Positions 24,851 through 34,001 of a stretch of 64,000 nucleotides of DNA are shown in pieces. Each line of letters starts with the position of its first letter. Positions within the stretch are counted from its first letter, which is position 1. The notes beneath the pieces are model-generated. The model was not told the origin of the DNA. It did not search any database and worked only from the letters and a program-made list of their open reading frames with translations. Source of the stretch: Paenibacillus nasutitermitis (GTDB taxonomy: Bacteria; Bacillota; Bacilli; Paenibacillales; Paenibacillaceae); contig NZ_BMHP01000001.1 of NCBI RefSeq assembly GCF_014641075.1, positions 558,001 through 622,000 of the forward strand, given 5' to 3'. The position numbers and the translations under genes are program-made.

Positions 24851-24985
24851 AAAAAAGCCGGCTTCAAAAAGAAGCCGGCTAGATGTTTATTTTGATCGTT
24901 ATTTGGCAATAATTTGATGGATATTATTGATTGAATGATGATTTTGTGATACAATATCGGTTATGGCATCATAATAAGCTCATCT
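24851..24985 (-). ncRNA. Putative small transcript opposing the sigma-factor leader
   Basis: On the minus strand a sigma-A promoter at 24992-25020 points left. About 130 nt downstream a strong terminator follows: AGCCGGCTTC paired with GAAGCCGGCT (24856-24880) with a six-T tail. Only tiny ORFs lie between. The transcript would cross the plus-strand promoter of the SigA-like gene and its 5' leader. This is inferred from promoter and terminator geometry alone. Confidence 0.5.
24927..24955 (+). promoter_or_regulatory. Sigma-A promoter of the SigA-like gene
   Basis: TTGATT (24927-24932), a 17-bp spacer and TACAAT (24950-24955). It would give a leader of about 115 nt before the ATG at 25077. The opposing minus-strand promoter lies inside that leader. 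Confidence 0.65.
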
Positions 24986-24991
24986 AAATTT

Positions 24992-25020
24992 ATGATAGCA
25001 CTTTATCTATTCTGTGTCAA
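24992..25020 (-). promoter_or_regulatory. Minus-strand sigma-A promoter inside the sigma-factor leader
   Basis: Read on the minus strand: TTGACA (25020-25015), a 17-bp spacer, then TATCAT (24997-24992). The -35 is perfect. It faces left, away from the sigma gene, and drives the putative small transcript. Confidence 0.6.
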
Positions 25021-25076
25021 GCGGAAAAGTGCTCACAGCAGCCGCAAAATGGTTTCCATAGAGAGGGAGCTGGATT

Positions 25077-26195
25077 ATGGAGAAAGACTATCTTAAGCAA
25101 TCGGATACGGATCTTACGCTTGAGCAGACCAAGGAACTCTTAATCGAGCAAGGCAAAAAAAACTCGTCATTGAGCGATAAGACGATTATTGAGAAGCTCG
25201 CTCCTTTTGACCAGGACACACAGGATATCGATGATTTTTTTGAACAGCTTTCCGAGCTGGGTATTGAAGTGGAGCATGATTCCAACGACGATTCTCCCAA
25301 GGAGGCAGGAGACCGGGACTTGGACGAGCTGAATTACGGCGATGATCTGACGCTGCCCCCCGGTATCAAAATCAACGATTCCGTCCGCATGTATCTAAAG
25401 GAAATCGGTCGGGTGCCGCTGCTCTCGGCGCTGGACGAAGTGGATCTTGCCAAAAGAATCAATCTTGGAGATGAAGAAGCAAAACGCAGATTGGCGGAAG
25501 CGAATTTACGTCTTGTTGTCAGTATAGCGCGAAGATATGTGGGACGAGGCATGCTGTTCCTCGATTTGATCCAGGAGGGCAATATGGGTCTGATCAAGGC
25601 GGTGGACAAGTTTGACTATACCAAAGGCTTCAAATTCAGCACCTATGCCACCTGGTGGATCAGACAAGCCATTACCCGTTCCATAGCGGATCAGGCGCGG
25701 ACCATTCGGATCCCGGTGCATATGGTGGAAACGATCAACAAGTATGTCCGGATATCCAGACAGCTGCTGCAGGAGCTGGGCAGAGAGCCGTTCCCCGAGG
25801 AAATTGCCAAGGAGATGGAGCTTACACCGGAGAAGGTGCGCGATATTATGAAAATTTCCCAGGAGCCGGTATCGCTGGAAACGCCAATAGGCGAAGAAAA
25901 TGATTCCAATCTGGGCGATTTCATTGAAGACCAGGATGCGCCGGCTCCAGCGGATGCGGCAGCCTTCGAACTTTTGAAGGATCAGCTGAAGGATGTTCTC
26001 GATACGCTCTCTGAGCGGGAGGAAAATGTGCTTCGCCTTCGTTTTGGCATCGATGATGGGCGGACCCGGACTTTGGAAGAGGTAGGCAAGGTTTTTGGCG
26101 TAACCCGTGAACGGATTCGCCAAATCGAGGCCAAGGCGCTGCGCAAGCTCAGACATCCCAGCCGCAGCAAACGGCTAAAGGAGTTTCTTGATTAA
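25077..26195 (+). CDS. sigA: RNA polymerase sigma factor, SigA/RpoD type
   Basis: This 372-residue sigma-70 factor is very similar in layout to B. subtilis SigA. It has an N-terminal region 1.1-like segment, region 1.2/2 with [52 protein letters not shown] and [20 protein letters not shown] (-10 recognition), and region 4 with [20 protein letters not shown] (-35 recognition). GAGAGGGAG lies 9 nt upstream. Primary sigA usually sits behind dnaG, and here neither dnaG nor other replication genes are nearby, so this may be a second SigA-like copy. An opposing promoter in the leader may modulate it. Confidence 0.93.
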   Translation: MEKDYLKQSDTDLTLEQTKELLIEQGKKNSSLSDKTIIEKLAPFDQDTQDIDDFFEQLSELGIEVEHDSNDDSPKEAGDRDLDELNYGDDLTLPPGIKINDSVRMYLKEIGRVPLLSALDEVDLAKRINLGDEEAKRRLAEANLRLVVSIARRYVGRGMLFLDLIQEGNMGLIKAVDKFDYTKGFKFSTYATWWIRQAITRSIADQARTIRIPVHMVETINKYVRISRQLLQELGREPFPEEIAKEMELTPEKVRDIMKISQEPVSLETPIGEENDSNLGDFIEDQDAPAPADAAAFELLKDQLKDVLDTLSEREENVLRLRFGIDDGRTRTLEEVGKVFGVTRERIRQIEAKALRKLRHPSRSKRLKEFLD

Positions 26196-26243
26196 TCAGC
26201 GGACGAAACGGTTGGATTCATCATCAGTCTGAGGAGGGATCGT

Positions 26244-26474
26244 ATGGAAGCCGGTTTTGTTATACGTTGTTTGAACTGCGGCGAGGAATATAAAGTAACA
26301 CCCGGAAAACGCGCGTTCCGCAATGAGCGTATCGTATTCGGGACGGATAATTACGGAGCGGACCAGATGTCCTGCGAATGCGGGAATGCGATTGAAGAAC
26401 ACAGCAAATATGAGGGCGAACCATCCGAAGGCGAATTCCTGGTTGAATGGCGGGATAATTCGAAGCAAGGGTAG
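26244..26474 (+). CDS. Small zinc-ribbon-like hypothetical protein
   Basis: This 76-residue protein has an N-terminal CLNCGEEY knuckle and a second pair, CEC, in QMSCECGN. Together they offer four Cys ligands for zinc, as in small zinc-ribbon proteins. The C-terminal third is acidic. GAGGAGGG lies just upstream of the ATG, and a strong terminator follows the stop. It lies 48 nt after the SigA-like gene and is probably cotranscribed with it. I do not recognise a named family. A role in binding nucleic acid or protein is only a guess from the zinc knuckles. Confidence 0.7.
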   Translation: MEAGFVIRCLNCGEEYKVTPGKRAFRNERIVFGTDNYGADQMSCECGNAIEEHSKYEGEPSEGEFLVEWRDNSKQG

Positions 26475-26488
26475 TTTCAGGTATGAAA

Positions 26489-26532
26489 AGGTTGTTCCAA
26501 GCCGTTTGCGGGCTGGGAACAGCCTTTTTTTT
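26489..26532 (+). terminator. Rho-independent terminator after the sigma-factor unit
   Basis: AGGTTGTTCC-AAGCC pairs with GGGCT-GGGAACAGCCT, followed by seven to eight T residues. Confidence 0.9.
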
Positions 26533-26645
26533 ATGAAAAAGGACGGAGATACCCTTTTCTTGCCGGGGATAGACGAAGGAAGGGCTTTCCGGTATTATAT
26601 AATCAAAGTGTTGGATTAAATAAAGGACAAGGGGTTTTATCGCGA

Positions 26646-27812
26646 ATGGAGCATGAATCTTCCCAAAGGCAGTTAAAGCGGATCAACGAGTCCATTGTCC
26701 TGCATGCGATCCGGCAGAAGGCGCCTATCTCGCGTGCCGCTCTTGCTAGCTATACCGGCTTAAGCCCGCAGACTCTCACGAATGTCGTCCGCCGTTTCCT
26801 CGTGGACGGATTTCTGGTGGAAAGCGGAACGGAGGAAAGCGGCGGTCGCGGGCGCAGCCGGGTGCGGCTTGAGCTTTATGCGGACGGAGCTTACGCAATA
26901 GGGTTTTGTATGGAACGCGACAGCTTGTCTATGGGGCTGGTCGATCTGAAAGGGCGCGTACTGGACTATAAATGTGAATCGATTGAAGTGATGGAATCCC
27001 CGCAGCAGACGATGAAGCGTATGACCGCTTATGCTTCATCTATTCTGCAAGGTGACGGGTACGCTCCTATTCGCAGCCGGATAATCGGCATCGGTGTGGG
27101 TACACCGGGGCCCATCGATTATGATAAGGGCGAAGTGGTTTCGCCCCCCAACTATGAAGCCTGGGCCCGCATCCCGATCCGCAGCTTTCTACACGAGGAG
27201 CTTGGCTGTCCGGTTGTGATTGACAACAGTTCGACGGTGGCTGCGATCGGCGAGCATTGGGCTGGTAGATGGGGGACGGACTCCTTTCTCTATTGCTATT
27301 GGGGGATGGGGATCGGCGGCGGTCTTATAGCCGCGGATAAAGTTTACCGCGGGCAAAGCGGGAATGCCATCGAATTGGGACATATCGTCGTGGAGAGCCG
27401 GGGGCGTGCTTGCCAATGCGGCGGACAGGGCTGCCTGGAGGCTTACGCATCTATTCCCGCTCTTCTGCGTGAAGCATCGGCTTACGGCGAATTCAGGGAT
27501 TTCGGCCAGCTGCTGAAAGCGGCAGAACCCGGAACGGTACTCAGAGAAATACTGGATCGTGCTGCTGAATATATGGCTCAGGCGATGGTTACGGCCATTA
27601 ACCTGCTGGATGTGGATTTCATTGTTCTGGGCGGGGATCATGTTCATTTGGCGGCGGAGATTTTTCTGCCGGTCATGAAAAGAAGGATAGCGGAGCAGCC
27701 GCTGAGGGCCAAGGTTGCCGCCGCGCGGGTCGGGGTCTCTTCCTTGAAGCAGGAGGCCGGAGTAATCGGCGCCGCTTCGCTGGTTTTTCATGAGCTGCTG
27801 CTTGGCCAATAG
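26646..27812 (+). CDS. ROK-family transcriptional regulator (NagC/XylR type)
   Basis: This 388-residue protein has an N-terminal winged helix-turn-helix (residues about 10-65, SRAALASYTGLSPQTLTNVV) joined to a ROK domain. The ROK zinc site is intact: GHIVVESRGRACQCGGQGCLE, with His and three Cys ligands. NagC/Mlc/XylR-type proteins repress sugar genes until a sugar or sugar phosphate binds. It is followed after 21 nt by a ROK kinase and then a SIS isomerase, which it probably controls. AAGGGG lies about 12 nt upstream of the ATG. The inducing sugar is unknown. Confidence 0.9.
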   Translation: MEHESSQRQLKRINESIVLHAIRQKAPISRAALASYTGLSPQTLTNVVRRFLVDGFLVESGTEESGGRGRSRVRLELYADGAYAIGFCMERDSLSMGLVDLKGRVLDYKCESIEVMESPQQTMKRMTAYASSILQGDGYAPIRSRIIGIGVGTPGPIDYDKGEVVSPPNYEAWARIPIRSFLHEELGCPVVIDNSSTVAAIGEHWAGRWGTDSFLYCYWGMGIGGGLIAADKVYRGQSGNAIELGHIVVESRGRACQCGGQGCLEAYASIPALLREASAYGEFRDFGQLLKAAEPGTVLREILDRAAEYMAQAMVTAINLLDVDFIVLGGDHVHLAAEIFLPVMKRRIAEQPLRAKVAAARVGVSSLKQEAGVIGAASLVFHELLLGQ

Positions 27813-27833
27813 AATAAGGGGAGGTTGAATGAG

Positions 27834-28847
27834 ATGAAAGATAGAGTCCACTTGCTTGCCGGAATCGATATTGGCGGAACCAAATGCGCGGTCAGCCTGG
27901 GGTTGGCGCGGAAGGATGGCATCGATATCCTTGCCAAGGAACGATTTGCAACGCCTTCTTCACCGGAGCTAGCTCTCCTTCGATTCGAGGAAACATTAAA
28001 GCAGCTGCTCCAAGGGCTGGAGGGGGCGAATGGGGAAGGCAAGCCGGTGCTTGCGGGAATTGGTATCAGCTGCGGCGGACCGCTGGACAGTAAAAAAGGG
28101 CTGATCCTGTCTCCGCCCAATCTGCCGGGGTGGGATAGAATCGATGTGGTTGGTTATTTTACCGAACGGTTTGAGGTTCCTGCAGGACTGCAAAACGATG
28201 CCAATGCCTGTGCCGTTGCGGAATGGAAATGGGGCGCAGGACAGGGACTGGACAATGTGATCTTCCTGACCTTTGGGACCGGAATGGGCTCTGGGCTCAT
28301 TCTGAACGGCCGATTGTATTCAGGAACCAACGACATGGCCGGTGAAGTCGGACATCTAAGAATCGAAGACGAAGGTCCAATCGGCTATGGAAAAGAAGGC
28401 TCGTTTGAGGGCTTCTGCAGCGGTGGCGGCATCGCCCAGCTCGCGCAGGGAAAAGCCATTATCGCCCATGTCAAAGGAGAACATCCTGCCTACTGTCCGC
28501 AGCCGTCGGATCTTGCAGCAGTTACAGCGGAACGTGTGGGCTTGGCCGCGCAGCAGGGAGACCCGCTTGCAATTGAGGTATTCCGCCTGGTGGGACGCAA
28601 GCTCGGCAAAGGACTGTCCGTATTGATTGATTTGTTGAATCCACAGCTTATTATCATAGGCAGCATCTATGGCCGCCAGCAGGCGCTGCTGGACGAAACG
28701 CTTTACGATGTGCTGAAGGCGGAAACATTATCGCATTCTTTGGAGGTTTGCCGCATCGTTCCCGCTGCACTTGGCGAACAGATCGGGGATTATGCGAGTT
28801 TATCGGTGGCAGCTTATCAATTGGAACAACAAAGAGAGGGGTACTAA
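27834..28847 (+). CDS. ROK-family sugar kinase-like protein
   Basis: This 337-residue protein has an N-terminal phosphate-binding loop (GIDIGGTKCAVSLG), an ADANACAVAEW-like catalytic segment (QNDANACAVAEWKWG), FGTGMGSGLILNG and GEVGHLRI. It differs from classical ROK sugar kinases because the CxCGxxGCLE zinc motif is absent, replaced by a Gly-rich stretch (GYGKEGSFEGFCSGGGI). It probably phosphorylates a hexose or N-acetylhexosamine-type sugar. A TTG at 27825 precedes the ATG at 27834, but GGGGAGG at 27818-27824 fits the ATG (spacing 9). It is flanked by the ROK regulator and the SIS isomerase in one operon. Confidence 0.85.
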   Translation: MKDRVHLLAGIDIGGTKCAVSLGLARKDGIDILAKERFATPSSPELALLRFEETLKQLLQGLEGANGEGKPVLAGIGISCGGPLDSKKGLILSPPNLPGWDRIDVVGYFTERFEVPAGLQNDANACAVAEWKWGAGQGLDNVIFLTFGTGMGSGLILNGRLYSGTNDMAGEVGHLRIEDEGPIGYGKEGSFEGFCSGGGIAQLAQGKAIIAHVKGEHPAYCPQPSDLAAVTAERVGLAAQQGDPLAIEVFRLVGRKLGKGLSVLIDLLNPQLIIIGSIYGRQQALLDETLYDVLKAETLSHSLEVCRIVPAALGEQIGDYASLSVAAYQLEQQREGY

Positions 28848-28850
28848 TCC

Positions 28851-29486
28851 ATGACTAATAATGCTTTTACTTCCCTTACAGACAAATATCCGGAGCTTGC
28901 CGTCTGTTTGCCCGATATTGTGAACGCGTATGAACTGCTTGAAGGCAGCTACAGTGCCGGTGGTCAGGTATTGGTTTGCGGCAATGGAGGGAGTGCTTCC
29001 GACAGCGAGCATATCGTCGGTGAGCTCATGAAGGGCTTTATGCAGAAGCGCCCGGTTCCCGATTCGTTCCGCGAAGAGGTTGGCGCTTTGTTTCCCGGAG
29101 AAGAAAGGGAGATATGCGATAATCTTCAGGGCGCGCTCCCCGCGATATCGCTGGTCAGCCATACAGCATTGATGACGGCCTTCATGAATGATGTGTCGGC
29201 GGATATGGTATTTGCCCAGCAGGTTTATGGCTACGGCAGGCGCGGCGACGCGGTGATCGGCCTCAGCACCTCCGGCAATTCCCGCAACGTAATCCGCGCA
29301 TTGCAGGTGGCCAAAGCCAAGGGGTTGAAAACGATAGGGCTGACCGGCCGGGACGGCGGGAAAATGAAGGGGCTTTGTGATGCTGTTATCTGTGTTCCCA
29401 AGGACAGTACGCCGGATATTCAGGAGCGGCATCTGCCTATTTACCATGCTCTTTGCATTGCTCTGGAGGAACGTTTCTTCGGCTAG
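28851..29486 (+). CDS. SIS-domain phosphosugar isomerase (GmhA-like)
   Basis: This 211-residue protein is one SIS domain of the sedoheptulose-7-phosphate isomerase type. The sugar-phosphate site VCGNGGSASDSEHIVGEL and the second Ser/Thr loop GLSTSGNSRNVIRAL are clear. GAGAGGGG precedes the ATG, only 3 nt after the stop of the ROK kinase gene, so expression is coupled. In context a ROK kinase would phosphorylate an aldose that this enzyme then isomerises. A heptose pathway is not supported, as no other heptose genes are near. Confidence 0.87.
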   Translation: MTNNAFTSLTDKYPELAVCLPDIVNAYELLEGSYSAGGQVLVCGNGGSASDSEHIVGELMKGFMQKRPVPDSFREEVGALFPGEEREICDNLQGALPAISLVSHTALMTAFMNDVSADMVFAQQVYGYGRRGDAVIGLSTSGNSRNVIRALQVAKAKGLKTIGLTGRDGGKMKGLCDAVICVPKDSTPDIQERHLPIYHALCIALEERFFG

Positions 29487-29512
29487 ATTGGTCAAGCGCA
29501 GCCTGGACAGGA

Positions 29513-29542
29513 AGAAAACCGGAGTTACAACTCCGGTTTTCT
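29513..29542. terminator. Shared bidirectional terminator between the SIS and YfbR genes
   Basis: AGAAAACCGGAGTT pairs perfectly with AACTCCGGTTTTCT across a 2-nt loop. The A-run on one side and T-run on the other make it usable from both directions. It overlaps the stop of the minus-strand gene. Confidence 0.85.
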
Positions 29543-30215
29543 AATTCTCAGCCGAAAGCTCATCCAGTGTCTTGCTGAAACTGGGTGCCATATGTGTCAG
29601 AAACCAGTCGATTTCCGGCATTCTCATCTGGGTCAAGGACTGCTCGATCTGTCCCTTGGCTACGGCAAATTCCCGGTTGCCCGAGGAGAGCTCCGACAAG
29701 CATTTGATATAAGCGTCAAGCAGATCGGCCGCCTTCAGGATTTTCAGCAGCTCCTGCTCCTCCATAGCTGCTTGCGGTGGCAGAGTGGTCTCCTGACCCG
29801 CTGAGTCCGTCTTTGAGACGTCTGCAGAAGGGGGATTCCGGTAAGCTGCTTTTCCCGTGACCAGTGGCGCATAAGCCGGCTTGAGCGCTTGGGGCACCAT
29901 GCCAATCAGCCGTTCAGCAGCCATAGCCTCCAGCTCCCGGAAGTTCGCCAGCATCCTTGGGTTGTGGTGTTTGACAGGCGTGGGAATATCTCCGGTGAAC
30001 ACTTCTGTGGCATCGTGAAACAGCGCCATCGACGCAGCTCTGTCCGCATTCAGCTTGCGGCCGAAAATGCGGTTGCCAACCTCACACAGCATGTGGGCGA
30101 GTAGGGCGACATGATAGGAATGCTCGGCGACATTCTCACGCGTGGTGTTGCGCATGAGGCTCCAGCGTTCAATGTATTGCAGGCGGTATAAATAAGCGAT
30201 GAAATGACTGTCCAT
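29541..30215 (-). CDS. yfbR: YfbR-like 5'-deoxynucleotidase (HD domain)
   Basis: This 224-residue HD-domain phosphohydrolase has the YfbR order: MDSHFIAYLYRLQYIERW, then EHSYHVALLAHML (His32), ALFHDATEVFTGDIPTPVK (His67-Asp68) and LLKILKAADLLDAYIK, which carries the distal Asp. E. coli YfbR removes phosphate from 5'-deoxyribonucleoside monophosphates. This protein is longer because of a polar insert near residues 122-150. It is divergent from the fumarase gene and convergent with the SIS gene. The metal residues are all present, so it should be active. Confidence 0.92.
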   Translation of the reverse strand: MDSHFIAYLYRLQYIERWSLMRNTTRENVAEHSYHVALLAHMLCEVGNRIFGRKLNADRAASMALFHDATEVFTGDIPTPVKHHNPRMLANFRELEAMAAERLIGMVPQALKPAYAPLVTGKAAYRNPPSADVSKTDSAGQETTLPPQAAMEEQELLKILKAADLLDAYIKCLSELSSGNREFAVAKGQIEQSLTQMRMPEIDWFLTHMAPSFSKTLDELSAEN

Positions 30216-30319
30216 ATCCGTTAAACACTCCTTGGGAAACGATATGCCGCGAAAGGCTGACTATGTTATTATATAGTTAAAAAACATACGCGACCAGTGA
30301 GAGGAGACAGCACTTATTT

Positions 30320-31864
30320 ATGCATCATTTCGAAGAAAGCGTCTATAAACTTATTGTGGAAACCTCAACCAATCTTCCCGGGGACGTGCGTAAAGTCATC
30401 CAGGCGGCGCAGGAAGCCGAAGACCGTGCCACACGGGCCGGCTTATCGCTCTCCACCATCGCTACCAATATCGAAATGGCTGAAACCAAAGTATCACCAA
30501 TATGTCAGGATACCGGCATGCCGACTTTCATTGTGCATACGCCTGTTGGTGCCAATCAAATAATAATGAAGCAGCAGATCCGCAGCGCCATTGCCCGCGC
30601 CACCAAGGACGGCAAGCTGCGGACGAATTCCGTCGATTCCCTGACGGGCGCGAACACCGGCGATAACCTCGGACCGGGCACGCCTGTTATTCATTTTGAG
30701 CAGTGGGAAAAGGAAGATATCGACGTTCGTCTTATTCTTAAGGGCGGCGGCTGCGAAAATAAAAATATTCAATACAGCCTTCCGACGGAGCTTGAAGGAC
30801 TGGGCAAAGCCGGACGCGATCTGGACGGCATCCGCAAATGCGTGATGCACGCGGTGTACCAGGCCCAGGGCCAAGGTTGCAGCGCCGGGTTTATTGGCGT
30901 GGGCATCGGCGGCGACCGCACGACAGGATACGAGCTTGCCAAGCAGCAGTTGTTCCGGCATGCCGACGATATGAATCCGGATCCCGAGCTAAGAAAGCTG
31001 GAGCATTATGTCATGGAAAATGCCAATAAGCTGGGTATCGGCACGATGGGCTTCGGCGGCCAGGTCACCTTGCTGGGCTGCAAAGCAGGCGTTATGAACC
31101 GGCTTCCAGCCAGTTTCTTCGTTTCCGTCGCCTACAACTGTTGGGCTTACCGCCGTCAAGGCGTACTGCTCAATGCTGATTCCGGCGAGATCCGGGAGTG
31201 GATTTATCCAAGCGGCTCGGACACGCCTATGGTATCCCAGGCTGCGGATGCAGCAGCCGAAGCGGTTACAGGGCAGGAGGAGCGCCGCGAGGTCGTGCTG
31301 AACACGCCGTTTACGGAAGAGCAGATGCGCAGTCTGAAGGTAGGCGATATCGTCATTATCAACGGCGAAATGCATACCGGCCGCGATGCGCTGCACAAAT
31401 ATCTGATGGATCACGACGCCCCTGTCGATTTGAACGGCGCGGTTATTTACCACTGCGGTCCGGTTATGCTAAAGGATGAGACAGGCTGGCATGTGAAGGC
31501 AGCCGGGCCGACTACGAGCATCCGCGAAGAGCCTTATCAAGGCGATATTATCAAGAAGTTCGGGATCCGCGCCGTTATCGGCAAAGGCGGTATGGGACCC
31601 AGGACGCTGGCAGCTCTGCAGGAGCACGGCGCGGTTTATTTGAATGCCATCGGCGGAGCGGCGCAATATTATGCCGAATGTTTTAAACAGGTTAACGGTG
31701 TCGATTATATGGAATTTGGCATCCCTGAAGCGATGTGGCATCTCAAGACGGAAGGATTTGCCGCGATCGTTACCATGGATGCGCATGGCAACAGCCTGCA
31801 TGCGGATGTTGAACAAGATTCCCTAGCCAAGCTTAAGCAGTTCAAAGAGCCTGTATTCGTTTAA
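30320..31864 (+). CDS. Fumarate hydratase class I, [4Fe-4S]
   Basis: This 514-residue class I fumarase interconverts fumarate and malate in the TCA cycle. The alpha part has Cys ligand candidates at VSPICQDTGMP (Cys62), GGGCENKN and GQGCSAGFIGVGIGGDR. The beta part follows from about residue 330 (NGEMHTGRDALHKYL, AGPTTSIREEPYQGD, GKGGMG), in the usual fused order. GAGAGGAG lies about 12 nt before the ATG. It is a single-gene unit, divergent from yfbR, ending in a good terminator. Length and motifs are as expected for the family. Confidence 0.95.
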   Translation: MHHFEESVYKLIVETSTNLPGDVRKVIQAAQEAEDRATRAGLSLSTIATNIEMAETKVSPICQDTGMPTFIVHTPVGANQIIMKQQIRSAIARATKDGKLRTNSVDSLTGANTGDNLGPGTPVIHFEQWEKEDIDVRLILKGGGCENKNIQYSLPTELEGLGKAGRDLDGIRKCVMHAVYQAQGQGCSAGFIGVGIGGDRTTGYELAKQQLFRHADDMNPDPELRKLEHYVMENANKLGIGTMGFGGQVTLLGCKAGVMNRLPASFFVSVAYNCWAYRRQGVLLNADSGEIREWIYPSGSDTPMVSQAADAAAEAVTGQEERREVVLNTPFTEEQMRSLKVGDIVIINGEMHTGRDALHKYLMDHDAPVDLNGAVIYHCGPVMLKDETGWHVKAAGPTTSIREEPYQGDIIKKFGIRAVIGKGGMGPRTLAALQEHGAVYLNAIGGAAQYYAECFKQVNGVDYMEFGIPEAMWHLKTEGFAAIVTMDAHGNSLHADVEQDSLAKLKQFKEPVFV

Positions 31865-31938
31865 CGTTTCGCTTTAAGGCTTTATGCAGCAACCGCGCGC
31901 GGCTATAGGTCAGGCCGTGAATAGGCAGATAATTTATT

Positions 31939-31972
31939 GATCCCGGGATGGACCGATCCCCGGGATTTTTTT
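31939..31972 (+). terminator. Rho-independent terminator after fumarase
   Basis: ATCCCGGG pairs with CCCGGGAT (31940-31947 with 31958-31965), followed by TTTTTT. Confidence 0.88.
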
Positions 31973-31989
31973 CCTTCATGCAGAAGGCT

Positions 31990-32006
31990 TTTACAAAAGC
32001 TTAACA
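31990..32006 (+). promoter_or_regulatory. Candidate Pho box upstream of the PhoR-type kinase
   Basis: TTTACA, 5 bp and TTAACA form two PhoP-type hexamers with 11-bp periodicity, about 75 bp upstream of the kinase gene. The four-hexamer array of strong Pho promoters is not seen, so this is a half-length candidate for autoregulation. Confidence 0.5.
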
Positions 32007-32078
32007 ATGGAGCACTTGGCAGGGAGACCTTCCGGCAGGTACGATGGAGGCTGAAGAAACGTTGGGGGTATAACGAAA

Positions 32079-33878
32079 ATGAATAGCTTTCGCACACGGC
32101 TGACCCTGATTATGATTACCTTGATCGGTCTCTCTGTTCTGACGGCAGGCCTCTTTATGGGCAAAACGTTCAAGAATAACCATCTGGATGCGCTTGAGGA
32201 TAATATGGTGCGCGAGATGAAGATCATTTTGGACAGGATGGATTGGCGCGAGGGAAGGCCTGATGCCCTGTACAGCTACTACACCCAGGAAGCCATCCGC
32301 TTGAGAGATATTACCGATTCCCGGGTTACGTTCATCAATGGCACGGGGGTGGTCCTGGGGGATTCCGATCACGATCCCCAAACGATGGATAATCATCTGC
32401 AGCGCCTGGAAGTCCAGGAGGCGGAAAAATCCGGTGTCGGCAGAACCATCCGCTACAGCGAGACCCTTAATCAAAATCTGCTTTATGTTGCAATGCTTGT
32501 TGATCCGGATCGTCCGGAAACGGGAATTATCCGGCTTGCGATCAGCCTTCAGGAGGTGGATGAAAGCATTGCGCGCATCTGGACGACGTTATTGATTGGA
32601 CTGCTGATCCTGTTCATCGTGGCGGTATTTATCAGCTTCCGTGTCGCCAGAGGGCTGACAAGGCCTCTGGAGCAGATCACGCGCGTCTCCAAACGGATTA
32701 AAAATCTCGATTACCGGGCAAGAGTAACGGTAAAGGGCAGCGATGAAATCAGCGAGCTGGGACTGGCTATCAACGCCATGGCGGACGGATTGCAGATACA
32801 GATGGAACGGATCCATCAGAACGAGAGCCAGTTGGCCAGCGTCCTGGACAACATGATTGACGGTGTGGTCATGATTGACCGGAATGGTCGGATTGTGCTG
32901 CTCAACCGCTGTGCCGAGGAGATGCTGGGCTTCTCATCCAGGGAACTGGTTGGCCGGGATTATGTCGAAGCGAAGCAGCAGTACGAGCTCCTGCAAATTA
33001 TTCAACACGGTCTGGAGCGAAGAGAGCATCTGCGCGAGGAGATCACGTTTTATTTTCCCGAAGAACGCCTGCTTGATCTTAATCTGGTGCCGATTATTCA
33101 GGATGATGAATTCGGCGGGGTGCTGCTTGTTCTTCAGGATGTATCGGCCATTCGCCGTCTGGAGCGGATGCGCAGCGAGTTTGTGGCGAATGTTTCCCAT
33201 GAACTGAAAACGCCGATTACAGCAGTAAAAGGCTTCGCTGAAACGCTGCTGGGCGGGGAAGTGGATGATCCGGAGACAGCACGCTCCTTTCTGCAAATTA
33301 TTTTTGACGAGAGCGACCGTCTGAACCGGCTGATCGGGGATATTCTGGAACTGTCCAAAATTGAATCGCGGCGCATACCGCTGCAGTTCTCGCCAGTTGA
33401 ACTGACGTCCTTTATTGGCAAATCCATCAAGCTGATGTCGGCGGAGGCCGCCCGCAAGGATATTGAAGTAACCCTGAAAGCCGAGCCCGGCATCTATGTG
33501 GAGGCGGATGAAGACCGTCTGCGGCAAATTATTATGAATCTGCTTGCCAATGGGATCAGCTACACGCCCGATGGCGGGCATGTGACCATTGTGGTGAAGC
33601 CGGTAGCAGGTACCCAATATGTATCCGAGGGAGAAGACTACGATCAGATCCATATTTCCATATCGGATACGGGCATCGGCATTCCAAAGAAGGATTTGCC
33701 GCGCATCTTCGAGCGGTTTTACCGGGTAGACAAAGCCCGTTCACGCGGATCGGGTGGAACAGGACTCGGCTTGTCGATCGTGAAGCATCTGATTGAGCTG
33801 CATAAGGGCTCTATAACGGTGGAGAGCACGGTCGGAGCCGGTTCAACCTTTACGATTATATTGCCGGTGCTGCAGTAA
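32079..33878 (+). CDS. PhoR/PnpS-type sensor histidine kinase
   Basis: This 599-residue membrane kinase has a first helix at residues 8-28, an extracytoplasmic sensor region, a second helix (LLIGLLILFIVAVFISF), HAMP (TRPLEQITRVSKRIKNLDYRARV), PAS (residues about 245-345), HisKA with VANVSHELKTPI (His374) and HATPase_c with DTGIGIPKKDLPRIFERFYR and GGTGLGLSIVKHL. This is the architecture of PhoR. Its response regulator follows 123 nt later. The kinase gene comes first here, whereas phoP usually precedes phoR. A candidate Pho box lies upstream. Control of phosphate starvation genes is likely but inferred. Confidence 0.88.
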   Translation: MNSFRTRLTLIMITLIGLSVLTAGLFMGKTFKNNHLDALEDNMVREMKIILDRMDWREGRPDALYSYYTQEAIRLRDITDSRVTFINGTGVVLGDSDHDPQTMDNHLQRLEVQEAEKSGVGRTIRYSETLNQNLLYVAMLVDPDRPETGIIRLAISLQEVDESIARIWTTLLIGLLILFIVAVFISFRVARGLTRPLEQITRVSKRIKNLDYRARVTVKGSDEISELGLAINAMADGLQIQMERIHQNESQLASVLDNMIDGVVMIDRNGRIVLLNRCAEEMLGFSSRELVGRDYVEAKQQYELLQIIQHGLERREHLREEITFYFPEERLLDLNLVPIIQDDEFGGVLLVLQDVSAIRRLERMRSEFVANVSHELKTPITAVKGFAETLLGGEVDDPETARSFLQIIFDESDRLNRLIGDILELSKIESRRIPLQFSPVELTSFIGKSIKLMSAEAARKDIEVTLKAEPGIYVEADEDRLRQIIMNLLANGISYTPDGGHVTIVVKPVAGTQYVSEGEDYDQIHISISDTGIGIPKKDLPRIFERFYRVDKARSRGSGGTGLGLSIVKHLIELHKGSITVESTVGAGSTFTIILPVLQ

Positions 33879-34001
33879 ACCGGCGCCTCTGATTAAGGCG
33901 CTGGACGTTTCTTCTCCATGAATGATATGATGGATGAATAAGTATCTATATGAAAGTGAACCGCACATTTAATGAATAATGTGTGGAGGCTGGGGGTCAA
34001 T

